Assembly (NCBI RefSeq): GCF_019802345.1
Contig: NZ_JAINDZ010000041.1
Coordinates: 1 to 40,655, forward strand
Direction of reading: 5' to 3'
Source of the DNA: Methylosinus sp. Sm6
GTDB taxonomy: Bacteria; Pseudomonadota; Alphaproteobacteria; Rhizobiales; Beijerinckiaceae
Length of the DNA: 40,655 bases
Shown: positions 7,411 through 20,184 of the stretch, in pieces
Layout: each line of letters opens with the position of its first letter
How positions within the stretch are numbered: position 1 is the stretch's first letter
The notes under the pieces: model-generated
Databases searched by the model: none
Seen by the model: only the letters and a program-made list of their open reading frames with translations
Told to the model about the DNA's origin: nothing
Program-made: the position numbers and the translations under genes

Positions 7411-8346
7411 TCAGTGGGCGCCTTTGGACCGATGCGCCGACTGACGCCCTATCTCATAGGCGCGGACATGGGTGAGCGCGATCTCGAGAAACGGCGTCTC
7501 CACTCCGGCGCGCGTCGCGCGCGCGTGCATGTCGCCTAAAATGTGCTCGCCTTCTGTCGGCGCGCCGCGCTCGATGTCGCGCAGCATCGAGGCTTTGAGC
7601 GGCGAGTCGCGCTCTGTCAGAACCGCGAGCAACGCCTCCGCCTCGGGCGACGGACGCCAGCCCTCGGCGCGGGCGACACGCTCACATTCGTCGCGACAGC
7701 GCAGCGCGAGACGCTCGCCCGCAGGCGTCGCCAAAATATCTCCGACGCTCGCGCGCATCAGCGAGGTGACGCCCGCGAGCGCCGCGAGCAGCACGAATTT
7801 GTCCCACATCCAGCAATCGATGTCGTCGACATGGCGCGCATCGACCGGAGTCTTCGCAAAGGCTGCGTGAAGCACCGCGAGCCGTGCGTCCGCCACGCCG
7901 TCGCGCACGCCGAAAATCATGCGGTTGCGCTCGCCGAAATGACGGACGGAGCCGTTCTCGCCCAGTGTCGCGCTGATCTGCGCCACACCGCCGAACACTC
8001 TCGCCCGCGAAAAGCGCGCGGCGATGAGATCGAGATGAGCGAGTCCGTTCAGCAATGGCAGGATCGCCGTCCCCGGCCCCACGGCGCCGGCGATCGTCTC
8101 CAGCGCCGTGTCGAGGTCATAGGCCTTGCAGGTCAGGATCACGAGATCAAAGGCCGAATCGGCCCGGGTCTGCGTCGTCACGGCGAGCCGCGCATCGCCG
8201 AGCGGGCTCTCGATCACCAGCCCGCGCTCGGCGAGAAGGCGCGCCCGCGCCTCGCGCACGAGAAAGGTCACATCGGCCCCGGCCTCGACGAGCCGGCCGC
8301 CATAATAGCCGCCGACCCCGCCCGCTCCGAGAACCGCGATGCGCAT
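7411..8346 (-). CDS. panE: 2-dehydropantoate 2-reductase
   Basis: This 311-residue enzyme reduces 2-dehydropantoate to pantoate with NADPH, a cytoplasmic step of pantothenate and coenzyme A synthesis. The N-terminal Rossmann motif GAGGVGGYYG is at residues 7-16. A conserved LTCKAYD segment follows (the lysine belongs to the ApbA/PanE active site), and the helical C-terminal domain contains the WDKFVLLAALAGVTSLMR region. Length matches the family. The ATG at 8346 follows the guaB stop after a single nucleotide, so it is probably translated from the guaB message by coupling. PanE-like reductases include relatives with other 2-oxo acid substrates, so the exact substrate is inferred. Confidence 0.85.
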   Translation of the reverse strand: MRIAVLGAGGVGGYYGGRLVEAGADVTFLVREARARLLAERGLVIESPLGDARLAVTTQTRADSAFDLVILTCKAYDLDTALETIAGAVGPGTAILPLLNGLAHLDLIAARFSRARVFGGVAQISATLGENGSVRHFGERNRMIFGVRDGVADARLAVLHAAFAKTPVDARHVDDIDCWMWDKFVLLAALAGVTSLMRASVGDILATPAGERLALRCRDECERVARAEGWRPSPEAEALLAVLTERDSPLKASMLRDIERGAPTEGEHILGDMHARATRAGVETPFLEIALTHVRAYEIGRQSAHRSKGAH

Positions 8347-8347
8347 C

Positions 8348-11699
<3,352 letters not shown>

Positions 11700-11702
<3 letters not shown>

Positions 11703-11759
11703 ACAGCCCCTCCTTGGGGATCGATGCGTCAGCGAGGGAGGCTATAGGTCGGCTGTATG
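11700..11759 (-). promoter_or_regulatory. Leader hairpin covering the ribosome binding site and start codon
   Basis: On the minus strand, CATACAGCC (11759-11751) is perfectly complementary to GGCTGTATG (11708-11700), which contains the start codon of the PhoX-like gene. Inside this stem, CCTCC (11741-11737) can pair with GGAGG (11713-11709), the ribosome binding site. The two arms together would hide both signals, suggesting thermal, ligand or sRNA control of translation. The inner stem is offset by a 9-nt bulge on one side. Confidence 0.5.
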
Positions 11760-12018
11760 ACGCTTTTTTCACGCCGCGCGTCGATCGCCGGCTCCGCAGC
11801 GTCGCAAAACGTCTCGAACCGCGCCGCGGCCGCGCCGGACGACGAGCGAAAAAATGCGATGAGAGAAATCTGCTTTTCGCCGAATGGCCTACGCCTCGCG
11901 CTCCCCGCCTCCGGCCCATCGCCGAATCGTGAGCGCGGCCGCGAACGCGCTTGACGCCGCGGCGGCGGCCGGGGCATTTGTGCCCCTCTCATCCATCGCC
12001 GCGCTGTCCAAGGGCTCC
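11760..12018. other. Intergenic region between PhoX-like gene and suhB
   Basis: With the leader hairpin this makes a 316-bp gap carrying two divergent promoters. Apart from that hairpin I see no operator-like repeat or Pho box. The open frames crossing it are alanine/arginine-rich and lack ribosome binding sites. Confidence 0.5.
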
Positions 12019-12810
12019 ATGATCCGATCCGCACTGATGAATGTGATGACGGCCGCCGTCATCAAGGCCGGCCGCGGCTTGAAGCGCGATTTCGGCGAGG
12101 TCGAGAATCTGCAGGTGTCGGTCAAAGGGCCCGGCGATTTCGTCACCGCGGCCGACAAGCGCGCAGAAAAGACCTTGTTCGAGGAATTGTCGCGCGCGCG
12201 GCCGGGCTATGGATTCCTGATGGAGGAAGGCGGCGCGGTCGAAGGCTCGGACAAGAGCCACACCTGGCACATCGACCCGCTCGACGGCACGTCGAACTTT
12301 CTGCACGGCATCCCGATCTTTGCCGTGTCGGTGGGGCTCGAGCGCGAGGGACAGCTCGTCGCCGGCGTCGTCTATAATCCGGCGAGCGACGAGATGTTCG
12401 TGGCCGAGAAGGGCCAGGGGGCCTATTTCAACAATCGGCGCATGCGCGTCTCGGCGCGCAAGACGCTGCCCGAGTCGCTCGTGGCCTGCGGCATTCCGCC
12501 GCTCGCCGGAATCGAGCGGCATGCGCGCTTTCAGACCGAGCTCGCCGCGGTCATGGCGAAGACCGGAAACATCCGCCGCCTCGGCGCCGCCGCCCTCGAT
12601 CTCGCCTTCGTCGCGGCGGGGCGTTGCGACGGTTATTGGGAGCGCGGCATCAAACCCTGGGACATCGCCGCGGGCATTGTCCTGGTGCGCGAAGCGGGCG
12701 GCTTCGTCACCGATGTCGACGGCGGCTCCGACATGCTGTCCAGGAACGCCATCTGCGCGGGCAATGAGGCGATCCATCGCCAATTGCTCGAGACGCTGCG
12801 CAAGGCCTGA
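12019..12810 (+). CDS. suhB: Inositol monophosphatase family protein
   Basis: This 263-residue enzyme of the inositol monophosphatase / SuhB family hydrolyses sugar or inositol phosphates with magnesium. Metal-site motifs are present: E69/E70 in MEEGG, D86 and D89 in DPLDGTSNF, and a C-terminal WDIAAGIVL motif. The open frame extends to 11884, but the family start MIRSALMNVM at 12019 is chosen because the upstream 45 residues are low-complexity alanine-rich sequence. A GNAT acetyltransferase gene starts 5 nt after its stop. It may be a general phosphatase or an RNA-polymerase-associated factor, as SuhB is in E. coli. Confidence 0.9.
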   Translation: MIRSALMNVMTAAVIKAGRGLKRDFGEVENLQVSVKGPGDFVTAADKRAEKTLFEELSRARPGYGFLMEEGGAVEGSDKSHTWHIDPLDGTSNFLHGIPIFAVSVGLEREGQLVAGVVYNPASDEMFVAEKGQGAYFNNRRMRVSARKTLPESLVACGIPPLAGIERHARFQTELAAVMAKTGNIRRLGAAALDLAFVAAGRCDGYWERGIKPWDIAAGIVLVREAGGFVTDVDGGSDMLSRNAICAGNEAIHRQLLETLRKA

Positions 12811-12815
12811 AGACG

Positions 12816-13304
12816 ATGCCGCGGCCGGGCCTCGCCAGCCCCCGCATCTCCGCGCGCCGGACCGAGGACTGGCCGGCCCTGCTCGAGCTCTGGGTCGAGG
12901 CTTGGCGCGTGACCTATCCGGATATCGATTTTGGCGCGCGCTGCGACTGGCTGCGCGAACGGATCGCCGGCCTCGAGCGCAGCGGCTCGCGCACGCTGAT
13001 GCTGCGCGAAGGCGCGCCGCCGACCTCGATCGGATTTGTCGTGATCGATCCGACGACCCATTGGCTCGACCAGATCTGCGTCCATCCTTCGCGCTTCGGC
13101 TCGGGCGCGGCCGAGGCGTTGATCGAGGCGGCGCGCAGCATCTCGCCGGCGCGATTGCGGCTCGATGTGAACGCCGACAATCGGCGCGCGGTCGCCTTCT
13201 ACGAGCGCGAAGGCTTCGTATGTGTGGGCGACGGCGCGCCGAGCCTCTCGGGCCGGCCGACGCTCGTCATGGAATGGACGAGCGCCCTGCCCGCTCAGCC
13301 GTGA
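12816..13304 (+). CDS. GNAT-family N-acetyltransferase
   Basis: This 162-residue cytoplasmic enzyme transfers an acetyl group from acetyl-CoA to an unknown amine. The GNAT fold is visible as an N-terminal helical part (about residues 8-50), a beta strand ending GFVVID, the pyrophosphate-binding segment ICVHPSRFGSGAAEALIE, and a late LDVNADNRRAVAFYEREGF motif typical of RimI/YhbS-like members. It follows suhB after 5 nt and probably shares its transcript. Its last 10 nt overlap the end of pyk on the opposite strand. Confidence 0.88.
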   Translation: MPRPGLASPRISARRTEDWPALLELWVEAWRVTYPDIDFGARCDWLRERIAGLERSGSRTLMLREGAPPTSIGFVVIDPTTHWLDQICVHPSRFGSGAAEALIEAARSISPARLRLDVNADNRRAVAFYEREGFVCVGDGAPSLSGRPTLVMEWTSALPAQP

Positions 13305-14767
13305 TCGACGATGGCGATGCGCACCATATTGGTCGCGCCCGGCGAGCCGAACGGCATGCCCGCGACAATGATGACGCGATCGCCCGGCGCGGCGAAGCCC
13401 TCGCGCGCCGAATTCTCGCAGGCGCGCTCGGCCATGTCCTCGACGTCGCGCGCGTCCTGGGTCTCCAGCGCATGCACGCCCCAGACGAGCGCGAGGCGGC
13501 GAGCCGTGTCGCGGCTCGGCGTCAGCGCCAGAATGGGCGGACGCGGCCGCTCGCGCGCGATGCGCAGCGCCGTGGCGCCCGATGACGTCCAGGCGCAGAT
13601 CGCCACCGAATGCAGCGTTTCCGCCACATCGCGCGCAGCGACGGCGATGGCGTCGGCGGCGGTCGGATCGGGCGCGGCGGCGCGCTGGGCGTTGATGATC
13701 GAGCGATAGACGGCGTCGGTCTCCACCTCCTCGGCGATGCGGCTCATCGTCGCCACCGCCTCGATCGGATATTGACCGGCCGCGCTCTCGGCCGAAAGCA
13801 TCACGGCGTCGGCGCCCTCATAGACTGCGGTCGCGACGTCGGACACTTCCGCGCGCGTCGGCAAGGGAGCGAGAATCATCGATTCGAGCATCTGCGTCGC
13901 GACGACCACCGGCTTGCCGAGCCGGCGCGCGGCGCGGGTGATCCGCTTTTGCAGCCCCGGCACCTTCTCCAGCGGCACCTCGACGCCGAGATCGCCGCGC
14001 GCGACCATCAGCGCGTCGGCCACCTCGATCACCTCGTCGAGCCGCGCGATCGCCTGCGGCTTCTCGATCTTGGCCATGATCTGCGCGCGCTTGCCGGCGA
14101 TGCGCTTGACCTCGATCACATCCTCGGGCCGCTGCACGAAGGAGATCGCCACCCAGTCGACGCCCTCCGCCAGCGCCGCATCGAGGTCGGCGCGGTCCTT
14201 TGTCGTCATCGAGGTGATCGGAATCTCCGTGTCCGGCAGGCTGACGCCCTTGCGGTTGGAGATGCGGCCGCCGACGTCCACCATGGCGCGCGCCATCGCG
14301 CCCGATGTCTCGACGACATGCAGCCGCACCTTGCCGTCGTCGATCAGGATCGTGTCCTTCGCCTTGAGCGCGCTCAGGATTTCTGGATGCGGCAGCTGCA
14401 CGCGCGACACGTCGCCCGGCGCCGGATCGGCGTCGAGCACGAAATAATCGCCTTTGCGCAGATGCACCGCTCCTTCGGCGAAGGCGCCGATGCGCAGCTT
14501 CGGCCCCTGCAGATCGGCCAATATTCCGATGGCGCGGCCGGTCTCGGCCTCGATCTCGCGGATCATGCGGACATAAGCGGCGAGGCCGGCGTGATCCGTA
14601 TGACTCATATTTATCCGGAACACATCGGCGCCGGCCGTCGACAGGCCGGCGACGATCGATTTCTCGACGCTCGCCGGGCCGAGTGTCGCGATGATCTTGA
14701 CGCGCCGCAACCTTCTCATTTCTCCAGCCATCCCATTCTGCCGAGCCGTATCCGCCTGCGCCGTCAT
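13295..14767 (-). CDS. pyk: Pyruvate kinase
   Basis: This 490-residue enzyme converts phosphoenolpyruvate and ADP to pyruvate and ATP in glycolysis. Characteristic motifs are KIIATLGPAS near the N-terminus, RINMSH, the active-site MAKIEKPQAI, the metal and substrate segment MVARGDLGVEVPLEKVPGLQ, and VVATQMLESM with PTRAEVSDVATAVYEGADA. The start at 14767 overlaps the stop of the DUF1036 gene by 4 nt (ATGA), so coupling supports it over the internal ATG 12 codons later. The 3' end overlaps the convergent GNAT gene by 10 nt. Confidence 0.97.
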   Translation of the reverse strand: MTAQADTARQNGMAGEMRRLRRVKIIATLGPASVEKSIVAGLSTAGADVFRINMSHTDHAGLAAYVRMIREIEAETGRAIGILADLQGPKLRIGAFAEGAVHLRKGDYFVLDADPAPGDVSRVQLPHPEILSALKAKDTILIDDGKVRLHVVETSGAMARAMVDVGGRISNRKGVSLPDTEIPITSMTTKDRADLDAALAEGVDWVAISFVQRPEDVIEVKRIAGKRAQIMAKIEKPQAIARLDEVIEVADALMVARGDLGVEVPLEKVPGLQKRITRAARRLGKPVVVATQMLESMILAPLPTRAEVSDVATAVYEGADAVMLSAESAAGQYPIEAVATMSRIAEEVETDAVYRSIINAQRAAAPDPTAADAIAVAARDVAETLHSVAICAWTSSGATALRIARERPRPPILALTPSRDTARRLALVWGVHALETQDARDVEDMAERACENSAREGFAAPGDRVIIVAGMPFGSPGATNMVRIAIVDHG

Positions 14768-15189
14768 CTCGTGGTCGTCGGCGTCGGATCGGTGAGCTGC
14801 ACCGTCCAGTTCTTGGCGTCGCGCCCCGTGTCGATCTCGAAGAAGCCGGTGCGGTCGAAGCCGCGCGCGAAGCAGTCCTCGCGGCCGTCGACGCGGAATT
14901 CCCGATCACGCGTGCACATGAACGCTTTGCCTTTCCATTCGCCGCCGCGCTCGTCCATCGCGTAGATGTAGTAATATTGAGCCGCGAGCGGCCCGCGCAG
15001 CAGCGTTTCGCAGGCGGAGGAGCGCAGGTTCCACCACCCTTCCGACAACCAGCCGCGCCCGTCGGTGTAGGCGAGCGCGACGCTCACCCTATTGGCAGTG
15101 TTGTTGCACAACCGAAAATCCGCCTCGGCCGCTGTGGTAGCGCAGAGCCAACACGAAAAGATTACAATCGGGGCAAAACGTCCGGACAT
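14764..15189 (-). CDS. DUF1036 exported protein
   Basis: This 141-residue protein has an N-terminal signal sequence (about residues 1-23) and matches the DUF1036 family (PF06282). Conserved features include FRLCNNT, the tryptophan-rich segment DGRGWLSEGWW, and several cysteines (C27, C59 and others) likely to form disulfides in the periplasm. The function is unknown. It is translationally coupled to pyk through an ATGA overlap. To my knowledge this pairing is common in Hyphomicrobiales, which helps place the organism. Confidence 0.85.
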   Translation of the reverse strand: MSGRFAPIVIFSCWLCATTAAEADFRLCNNTANRVSVALAYTDGRGWLSEGWWNLRSSACETLLRGPLAAQYYYIYAMDERGGEWKGKAFMCTRDREFRVDGREDCFARGFDRTGFFEIDTGRDAKNWTVQLTDPTPTTTR

Positions 15190-15309
15190 GGGGGCTGCTG
15201 CGTGGAAGATCGGTCATCTTCGCGCCGCATCGCGGCGTGGCGCACAGCCAAACCACGGGACGGCCGCTTTGTCCACCCCAAGCGAGCGCTGCGCCCCGCA
15301 AAGCTCTCT

Positions 15310-16392
<1,083 letters not shown>

Positions 16393-16532
16393 CTAACACG
16401 ATGGCGCGGGAGTCGAAAGTCCGCGGCCCGCCCGCGTTGACGCCCGCCGTCGGTTCGGTCTAGAGCGGCCGAACGCATCGCTCGTGACAGAGCGCTTCGC
16501 CGCGCTTCGCGGCGCCGTCACAACGGAAGCGG

Positions 16533-16943
16533 ATGGCCATCCGACGCAACGCCCGCGCGGGCGACAGCTCCCGAAGCTCCGCGAGAAAATGCGCGGCGAT
16601 CGTCGGCGCGATATGGTGCTGCGTCGCCGCGGCCGTAGCGGCTCCCGATGTCGCGACGCCTGCGCGGCAGCGCAGCAGCCATGCCGCGCCCGCCGCAAAA
16701 CGCACGTTGCGCGCTCCCCTGCCCCCGCCTCGGCCCATCGCGCCGCCCCTCGCCGTCGAGCAGCCGCCTGCGCCGCCGCCCGAGCTGCCGCCGCTCGATA
16801 CGTCGACGCCGCCGCCGTCCCTGCCGCGAGCGCCGCGCGAGCGCATGAAGCTCTGCGCGACGCAATGGCTGAAGCTCAGGCAGGAACGGCAGACGGGCGG
16901 AACGACATGGCGGGAATTCGCGACCGAATGCCTCGCTCGCTAG
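16533..16943 (+). CDS. Proline-rich exported protein with CX-W-x-TGG-x-TW C-terminal motif
   Basis: This 136-residue protein has a hydrophobic signal-like segment (about 21-37, ending AVAA). A long proline/alanine-rich linker (about 38-100) leads to a compact C-terminal region beginning RMKLCATQWLKLRQE and ending TTWREFATECLAR. That C-terminal pattern, with two cysteines, occurs in small secreted Hyphomicrobiales proteins of unknown function. The proline-rich part may be a flexible periplasmic spacer. ATG at 16533 gives the signal peptide; a later start is possible. The gene is divergent from hemB. Confidence 0.65.
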   Translation: MAIRRNARAGDSSRSSARKCAAIVGAIWCCVAAAVAAPDVATPARQRSSHAAPAAKRTLRAPLPPPRPIAPPLAVEQPPAPPPELPPLDTSTPPPSLPRAPRERMKLCATQWLKLRQERQTGGTTWREFATECLAR

Positions 16944-17061
16944 CGACGCAGCGACGGGATCGAGCGATCGGGCGTCGCGAGCTCCTCTGACGGCTCGCTG
17001 CGCCGATCGGCGAAACGTCGCTCGCGAGCCGGCTGGACTGCGGGCTGCGGTGTGCCGCGCT

Positions 17062-17427
17062 TCACTCGGTCTCCGGGGTTTCCGGCGCCGCGATCGGCTC
17101 CTTGACCTTGCGCGGAGCGCGACGCTTGACGGGCGCCTTGCGCACGGCCTTCTTCGTGGCCTTCTTCGTCACGCCGCGCTTCTTCGTGGCCGTCTTGCGC
17201 GTGGTCTTGCGCGCAGCCTTCTTCGTCGCGGTCTTGCGCGTGGTCTTGCGCGCAGCCTTCTTCGTCGCGGTCTTGCGCGTCGCTTTCTTGACTGTCGTCC
17301 GCTTCTTCGTCGCCGCCTTCTTGGTCGCCGACTTCTTCGTCGCCGCCTTCTTCGTCGCCGACTTGCGGGCGCCCTTCTTCGCGGCGGCTTTCTTCGCCGG
17401 CTTACGCTTCGTCGTTGCTTTCGCCAT
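17062..17427 (-). CDS. Lysine/alanine-rich histone H1-like protein
   Basis: This 121-residue protein consists almost entirely of K, A, T and R in short repeats (KKAAT, KKSAT, ARKTTRKTAT) and ends in an acidic tail (PETPETE). It resembles bacterial histone H1-like DNA-binding proteins (Hc2/BpH1 type) that bind DNA through a disordered basic tail. The ATG at 17427 follows AAGGGGA; the longer frame to 17469 lacks such a site. Its DNA holds two perfect 39-bp tandem copies (13 residues each) and a near-perfect 30-bp pair, so copy number may vary between strains. Nucleoid compaction is inferred from composition. Confidence 0.8.
   Translation of the reverse strand: MAKATTKRKPAKKAAAKKGARKSATKKAATKKSATKKAATKKRTTVKKATRKTATKKAARKTTRKTATKKAARKTTRKTATKKRGVTKKATKKAVRKAPVKRRAPRKVKEPIAAPETPETE
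17192..17269. repeat. Perfect tandem 39-bp duplication inside the histone-like gene
   Basis: Positions 17192-17230 and 17231-17269 are identical 39-mers, each encoding a 13-residue KKAARKTTRKTAT-type unit, and a partial third copy starts at 17270. The reading frame is preserved. Confidence 0.9.
17303..17362. repeat. Tandem 30-bp pair inside the histone-like gene
   Basis: Two adjacent 30-bp units (17303-17332 and 17333-17362) differ at one base and encode KSATKKAATK-type decapeptides. Together with the 39-bp pair this shows growth of the gene by in-frame tandem duplication. Confidence 0.85.
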
Positions 17428-17602
17428 CGTCAGTCCCCTTGATCCCAAATCGCCGGAATGTCGCTTCACCGGACAATAGGCGCCAATAGCGTAACGTGGT
17501 TAATCATGGGTTCAAGTGGCGTGATTGCGAATTGTGCGCGCGATGATGCGCGACACGCATGAGCGCAACGCTTCGCGGCGCGACGAAGCGCAGCGCGCGC
17601 GT

Positions 17603-17634
17603 CGTTCTTGCGCGATGCGCGTCGCGCAAGAACG
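17603..17634. repeat. Perfect 13-bp inverted repeat
   Basis: CGTTCTTGCGCGA (17603-17615) and TCGCGCAAGAACG (17622-17634) are perfect complements around the 6-nt spacer TGCGCG. It is upstream of the histone-like gene (about 175 bp before its start) and could be an operator, a terminator or part of a structured RNA. There is no T tract on either side. Confidence 0.7.
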
Positions 17635-17966
17635 CCGCGTCGAGACGATCGCCGCCGCTCCGAACACATCGCATGCGCGGCGTCGCGCAGCGGCGCGACA
17701 CGAGCGACGACTCGCCCGTAGCTGAAGTTTAATCCCTTGTTTTATTGGGTGAATGCGCAATGCGCTCCGGTGTGCTCGACGCGCTTCTGCTTCAGCGCGC
17801 GCATGCGCGCCAACGGCTCGCGGCCTTCGCGGCGGAATGCGCCCGCCGTTTGTCGACACGCGCCAACGCATGACCGGCGGACGCGACGAGACATTCGCGC
17901 GCATGGCGAACACAGGTTCCGAGGACACAAAAAAATTTTGTGCGCAGCGCTTTCGATAGAGACGCG

Positions 17967-17996
17967 AATGGCGCCGACGCGGTCGTCGACGCCATT
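17967..17996 (-). terminator. Hairpin downstream of gatB
   Basis: AATGGCGCCGACG and CGTCGACGCCATT flank a CGGT loop and pair at 12 of 13 positions. The hairpin starts 44 nt after the gatB stop codon. A run of T on the minus strand comes only about 30 nt later (near 17930-17940), so intrinsic termination is plausible but not certain. Confidence 0.4.
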
Positions 17997-18039
17997 CCAA
18001 TTTCCGAATCGTGATCGTTGGCGATTCGCTTTCGAGGCC

Positions 18040-19512
18040 TCAGATGTCGAGACGGCTCTTCAACAGCTCGTTGACGGCCTGCGGATTGGCCTTGCCGCCC
18101 GTCGCCTTCATCACCTGGCCGACGAACCAGCCGAGCATGGTCGGCTTCGCTTTGGCTTGCGCGACCTTGTCGGGATTGGCGGCGATGATCTCGTCGATCG
18201 CCTTCTCGATCGCGCCTGTGTCCGTCACCTGCTTCAGCCCGCGCGTCTCGACGATCTCGCGCGGATCGCCGCCCTCCTGCCAGACGATCTCGAACAGGTC
18301 CTTGCCGATCTTGCCGGAGATCACGCCCTGCGAAATGAGATCGACGATGGCGCCGATCGCCTGCGCCGAGACCGGCGAGCGCGTGATGTCGAGTCCCTCC
18401 TTGTTGAGGCGGCCGAACAGCTCGTTGATTACCCAATTGGCGACGAGCTTGGCGTCGCGGCCTTTCGCCGCCTCCTCGAAGAAATCCGCGCTCGCGCGCT
18501 CGGCGACGAGCACGCCCGCGTCATAAGGCGGCAGGCCGTACTGCGCGATGAAGCGCGCGCGCTTGTCGTCGGGGAGCTCCGGCAGCTCCGCCTTCAGCGC
18601 ATCGACGAAAGGCTGATCGAATTCGAGCGGCAGCAGATCCGGGTCCGGGAAATAGCGGTAGTCGTGCGCCTCCTCCTTGGAGCGCATCGAGCGCGTCTCG
18701 CCTTTGCCCGGATCGAAGAGGCGCGTCTCCTGCGAGATCTTGCCGCCGTCCTCCAGGATGCCGATCTGGCGGCGCGCCTCGACCTCGATCGCCTGGCCGA
18801 TGAAGCGGATCGAATTGACGTTCTTGATCTCGCAGCGCGTGCCGAAGGGCGCGCCCGGCTTCCTCACCGAGACATTGACGTCGGCGCGCAGCGAGCCCTG
18901 CTCCATATTGCCGTCGCAGGAGCCGATGTAGCGCAGGATGGTGCGCAGCTTGGAGACATAGGCGCGGGCCTCCTCGGCCGAGCGGATATCGGGCTTGGAG
19001 ACGATCTCCATCAGCGCGACCCCCGAGCGGTTGAGGTCGACATGGCTCTCGGTGGCGGAGAGATCGTGCAGCGACTTGCCGGCGTCCTGCTCGAGATGCA
19101 GCCGTTCTATGCCGACGGTGATCCGCTCCGTCGGCGTCACATCGACGACCACCTCGCCCTCGCCGACGATCGGATGCTTGTACTGCGAGATCTGATAGCC
19201 CTGCGGCAAATCGGGATAGAAATAATTCTTCCGATCGAACACCGAGCGCAGATTGATCTTGGCCTGCAGGCCGAGACCGGTGCGGACGGCCTGGCGGACG
19301 CATTCCTCGTTGATGACCGGCAGCATGCCCGGCATGGCCGCGTCGACCAGCGACACATGGTCATTGGGCTCGCCCCCATATTCGGCGCTGGCGCCGGAGA
19401 ACAGCTTGGCCTTGCTGCTCACCTGGGCGTGGATCTCCATACCGACGACGACCTCCCAGTCGCCCGTCGCGCCTTTTATGAGCTTGGATGGAGAGGCGGT
19501 TGTGATCGTCAT
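18040..19512 (-). CDS. gatB: Aspartyl/glutamyl-tRNA(Asn/Gln) amidotransferase subunit B
   Basis: This 490-residue subunit B of the GatCAB complex binds misacylated Asp-tRNA(Asn)/Glu-tRNA(Gln) and activates its side chain with ATP so that GatA-derived ammonia can amidate it. The N-terminal [20 protein letters not shown] motif and the downstream [18 protein letters not shown] and RADVNVSV segments are characteristic, as is the C-terminal YqeY-like helical domain ending in the PQAVNELL region. The start at 19512 has GAGGGA about 9 nt upstream. It is separated from gatA by aroQ, an AAA ATPase gene and a DUF4276 gene, with a 108-bp gap upstream that may hold its own promoter. Confidence 0.97.
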   Translation of the reverse strand: MTITTASPSKLIKGATGDWEVVVGMEIHAQVSSKAKLFSGASAEYGGEPNDHVSLVDAAMPGMLPVINEECVRQAVRTGLGLQAKINLRSVFDRKNYFYPDLPQGYQISQYKHPIVGEGEVVVDVTPTERITVGIERLHLEQDAGKSLHDLSATESHVDLNRSGVALMEIVSKPDIRSAEEARAYVSKLRTILRYIGSCDGNMEQGSLRADVNVSVRKPGAPFGTRCEIKNVNSIRFIGQAIEVEARRQIGILEDGGKISQETRLFDPGKGETRSMRSKEEAHDYRYFPDPDLLPLEFDQPFVDALKAELPELPDDKRARFIAQYGLPPYDAGVLVAERASADFFEEAAKGRDAKLVANWVINELFGRLNKEGLDITRSPVSAQAIGAIVDLISQGVISGKIGKDLFEIVWQEGGDPREIVETRGLKQVTDTGAIEKAIDEIIAANPDKVAQAKAKPTMLGWFVGQVMKATGGKANPQAVNELLKSRLDI

Positions 19513-19563
19513 CGTGGTCCCTCGACATTCGAAAGGCGCCGCGCGGGCGCTCCGGCGCTGGAG

Positions 19564-19569
19564 ACTATA
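19564..19569 (-). promoter_or_regulatory. Possible -10 box upstream of gatB
   Basis: In the 108-bp gap between the DUF4276 gene and gatB the minus strand reads TTATATAGT, containing a TATAGT -10-like hexamer about 52 nt before the gatB start. The -35 region at the right distance (TCGCAA) is weak. An independent promoter would let gatB be transcribed despite the inserted ATPase/DUF4276 pair. Confidence 0.25.
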
Positions 19570-19620
19570 TAAGCAAAAGCCATGCGTTGCGATAAGAGGG
19601 TCCGGAGGACACGGCGCGGG

Positions 19621-20184
19621 TCACGTCGGCAGGGACAGGGAAGAGATGCGCGCGATCCCCTCGACGAGCGCTCGAAAGCTGGCGGAGCGATTGCGCGTAT
19701 AGGACAAGCGATGCGCCATGCGGCGCGCGCCGTCGATCTTTTGAAAGGCGGGGCAGAGCTTGACCAGTTCCCTCGACGGCTTGGCGATCGCGTCGGGGTC
19801 ACGATACGCGGCCTTGGCAGAGAGATTGCGCAGGGACGGCTCGCCGAGGACGTTTGCAAGAGTATCGGGGTCGCCGAAATACCACGCTTCCAACTCCTGA
19901 CATACGATACGCACCAGCGTGTCATCCCGCCCCGCCTCCGCGCAAATCTCCGCGAGTGCGGCTTTCAGCGCCTTGCAGTCCTTGCCGTCGCTGTCTCGGA
20001 TCACGACGAAGCGATCGTCGGGGCGGTTCCACGCCTTGAGCTTTCGAGGCGGGCTCTTTTCCAGATCGCTCTTGCCTTCATGAGCTATGCAGAGGATGTC
20101 GAGAGCCGGAAACAGCCGCGGGAGAAGCGCTTCGAGCAGAACTTTGATCGACGGCTCTTCCAAGAGGAAGACGAGCCGGCTCAT
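19621..20184 (-). CDS. DUF4276 protein, TOPRIM-like partner of the adjacent ATPase
   Basis: This 187-residue protein matches the DUF4276 pattern (PF14103): FLLEEPS at residues 6-12, HEGKSDLEKS...RKLKAW at 35-51, VIRDSDGKDC at 61-70, and a conserved QELEAWYFGD at 96-105. An early glutamate (E9/E10) followed by D64-x-D66 is the arrangement of metal-binding residues in TOPRIM nuclease or primase domains, so a nuclease-type role is inferred. The ATG at 20184 overlaps the stop of the AAA ATPase gene by 4 nt (ATGA), giving coupled translation and implying a complex. It sits between aroQ/gatA and gatB, splitting the gatCAB genes. Defence against phage is a reasonable inference, not shown. Confidence 0.82.
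   Translation of the reverse strand: MSRLVFLLEEPSIKVLLEALLPRLFPALDILCIAHEGKSDLEKSPPRKLKAWNRPDDRFVVIRDSDGKDCKALKAALAEICAEAGRDDTLVRIVCQELEAWYFGDPDTLANVLGEPSLRNLSAKAAYRDPDAIAKPSRELVKLCPAFQKIDGARRMAHRLSYTRNRSASFRALVEGIARISSLSLPT

Larger units (their letters stand above)
17428..18039. other. 612-bp gene-free, palindrome-rich region
   Basis: No credible gene is present: open frames here run into gatB shadow sequence and lack ribosome binding sites. The region is dense in GCGC/CGCG words and short palindromes, including a perfect 13-bp inverted repeat (17603-17634), an A/T palindrome CACAAAA-AAA-TTTTGTG near 17927 and a hairpin at 17967-17996. It lies between the histone-like gene and the 3' end of gatB, both on the minus strand. 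A structured RNA is conceivable. Confidence 0.5.

Noticed and set aside
17192-17362. CRISPR-like repeats
   Set aside because: Repeats are directly adjacent without spacers and are in-frame codons of a basic protein; no cas genes are present.
17737-19572. 611-codon plus-strand open frame opposite gatB
   Set aside because: Shadow frame in GC-rich DNA; the minus strand encodes complete GatB.
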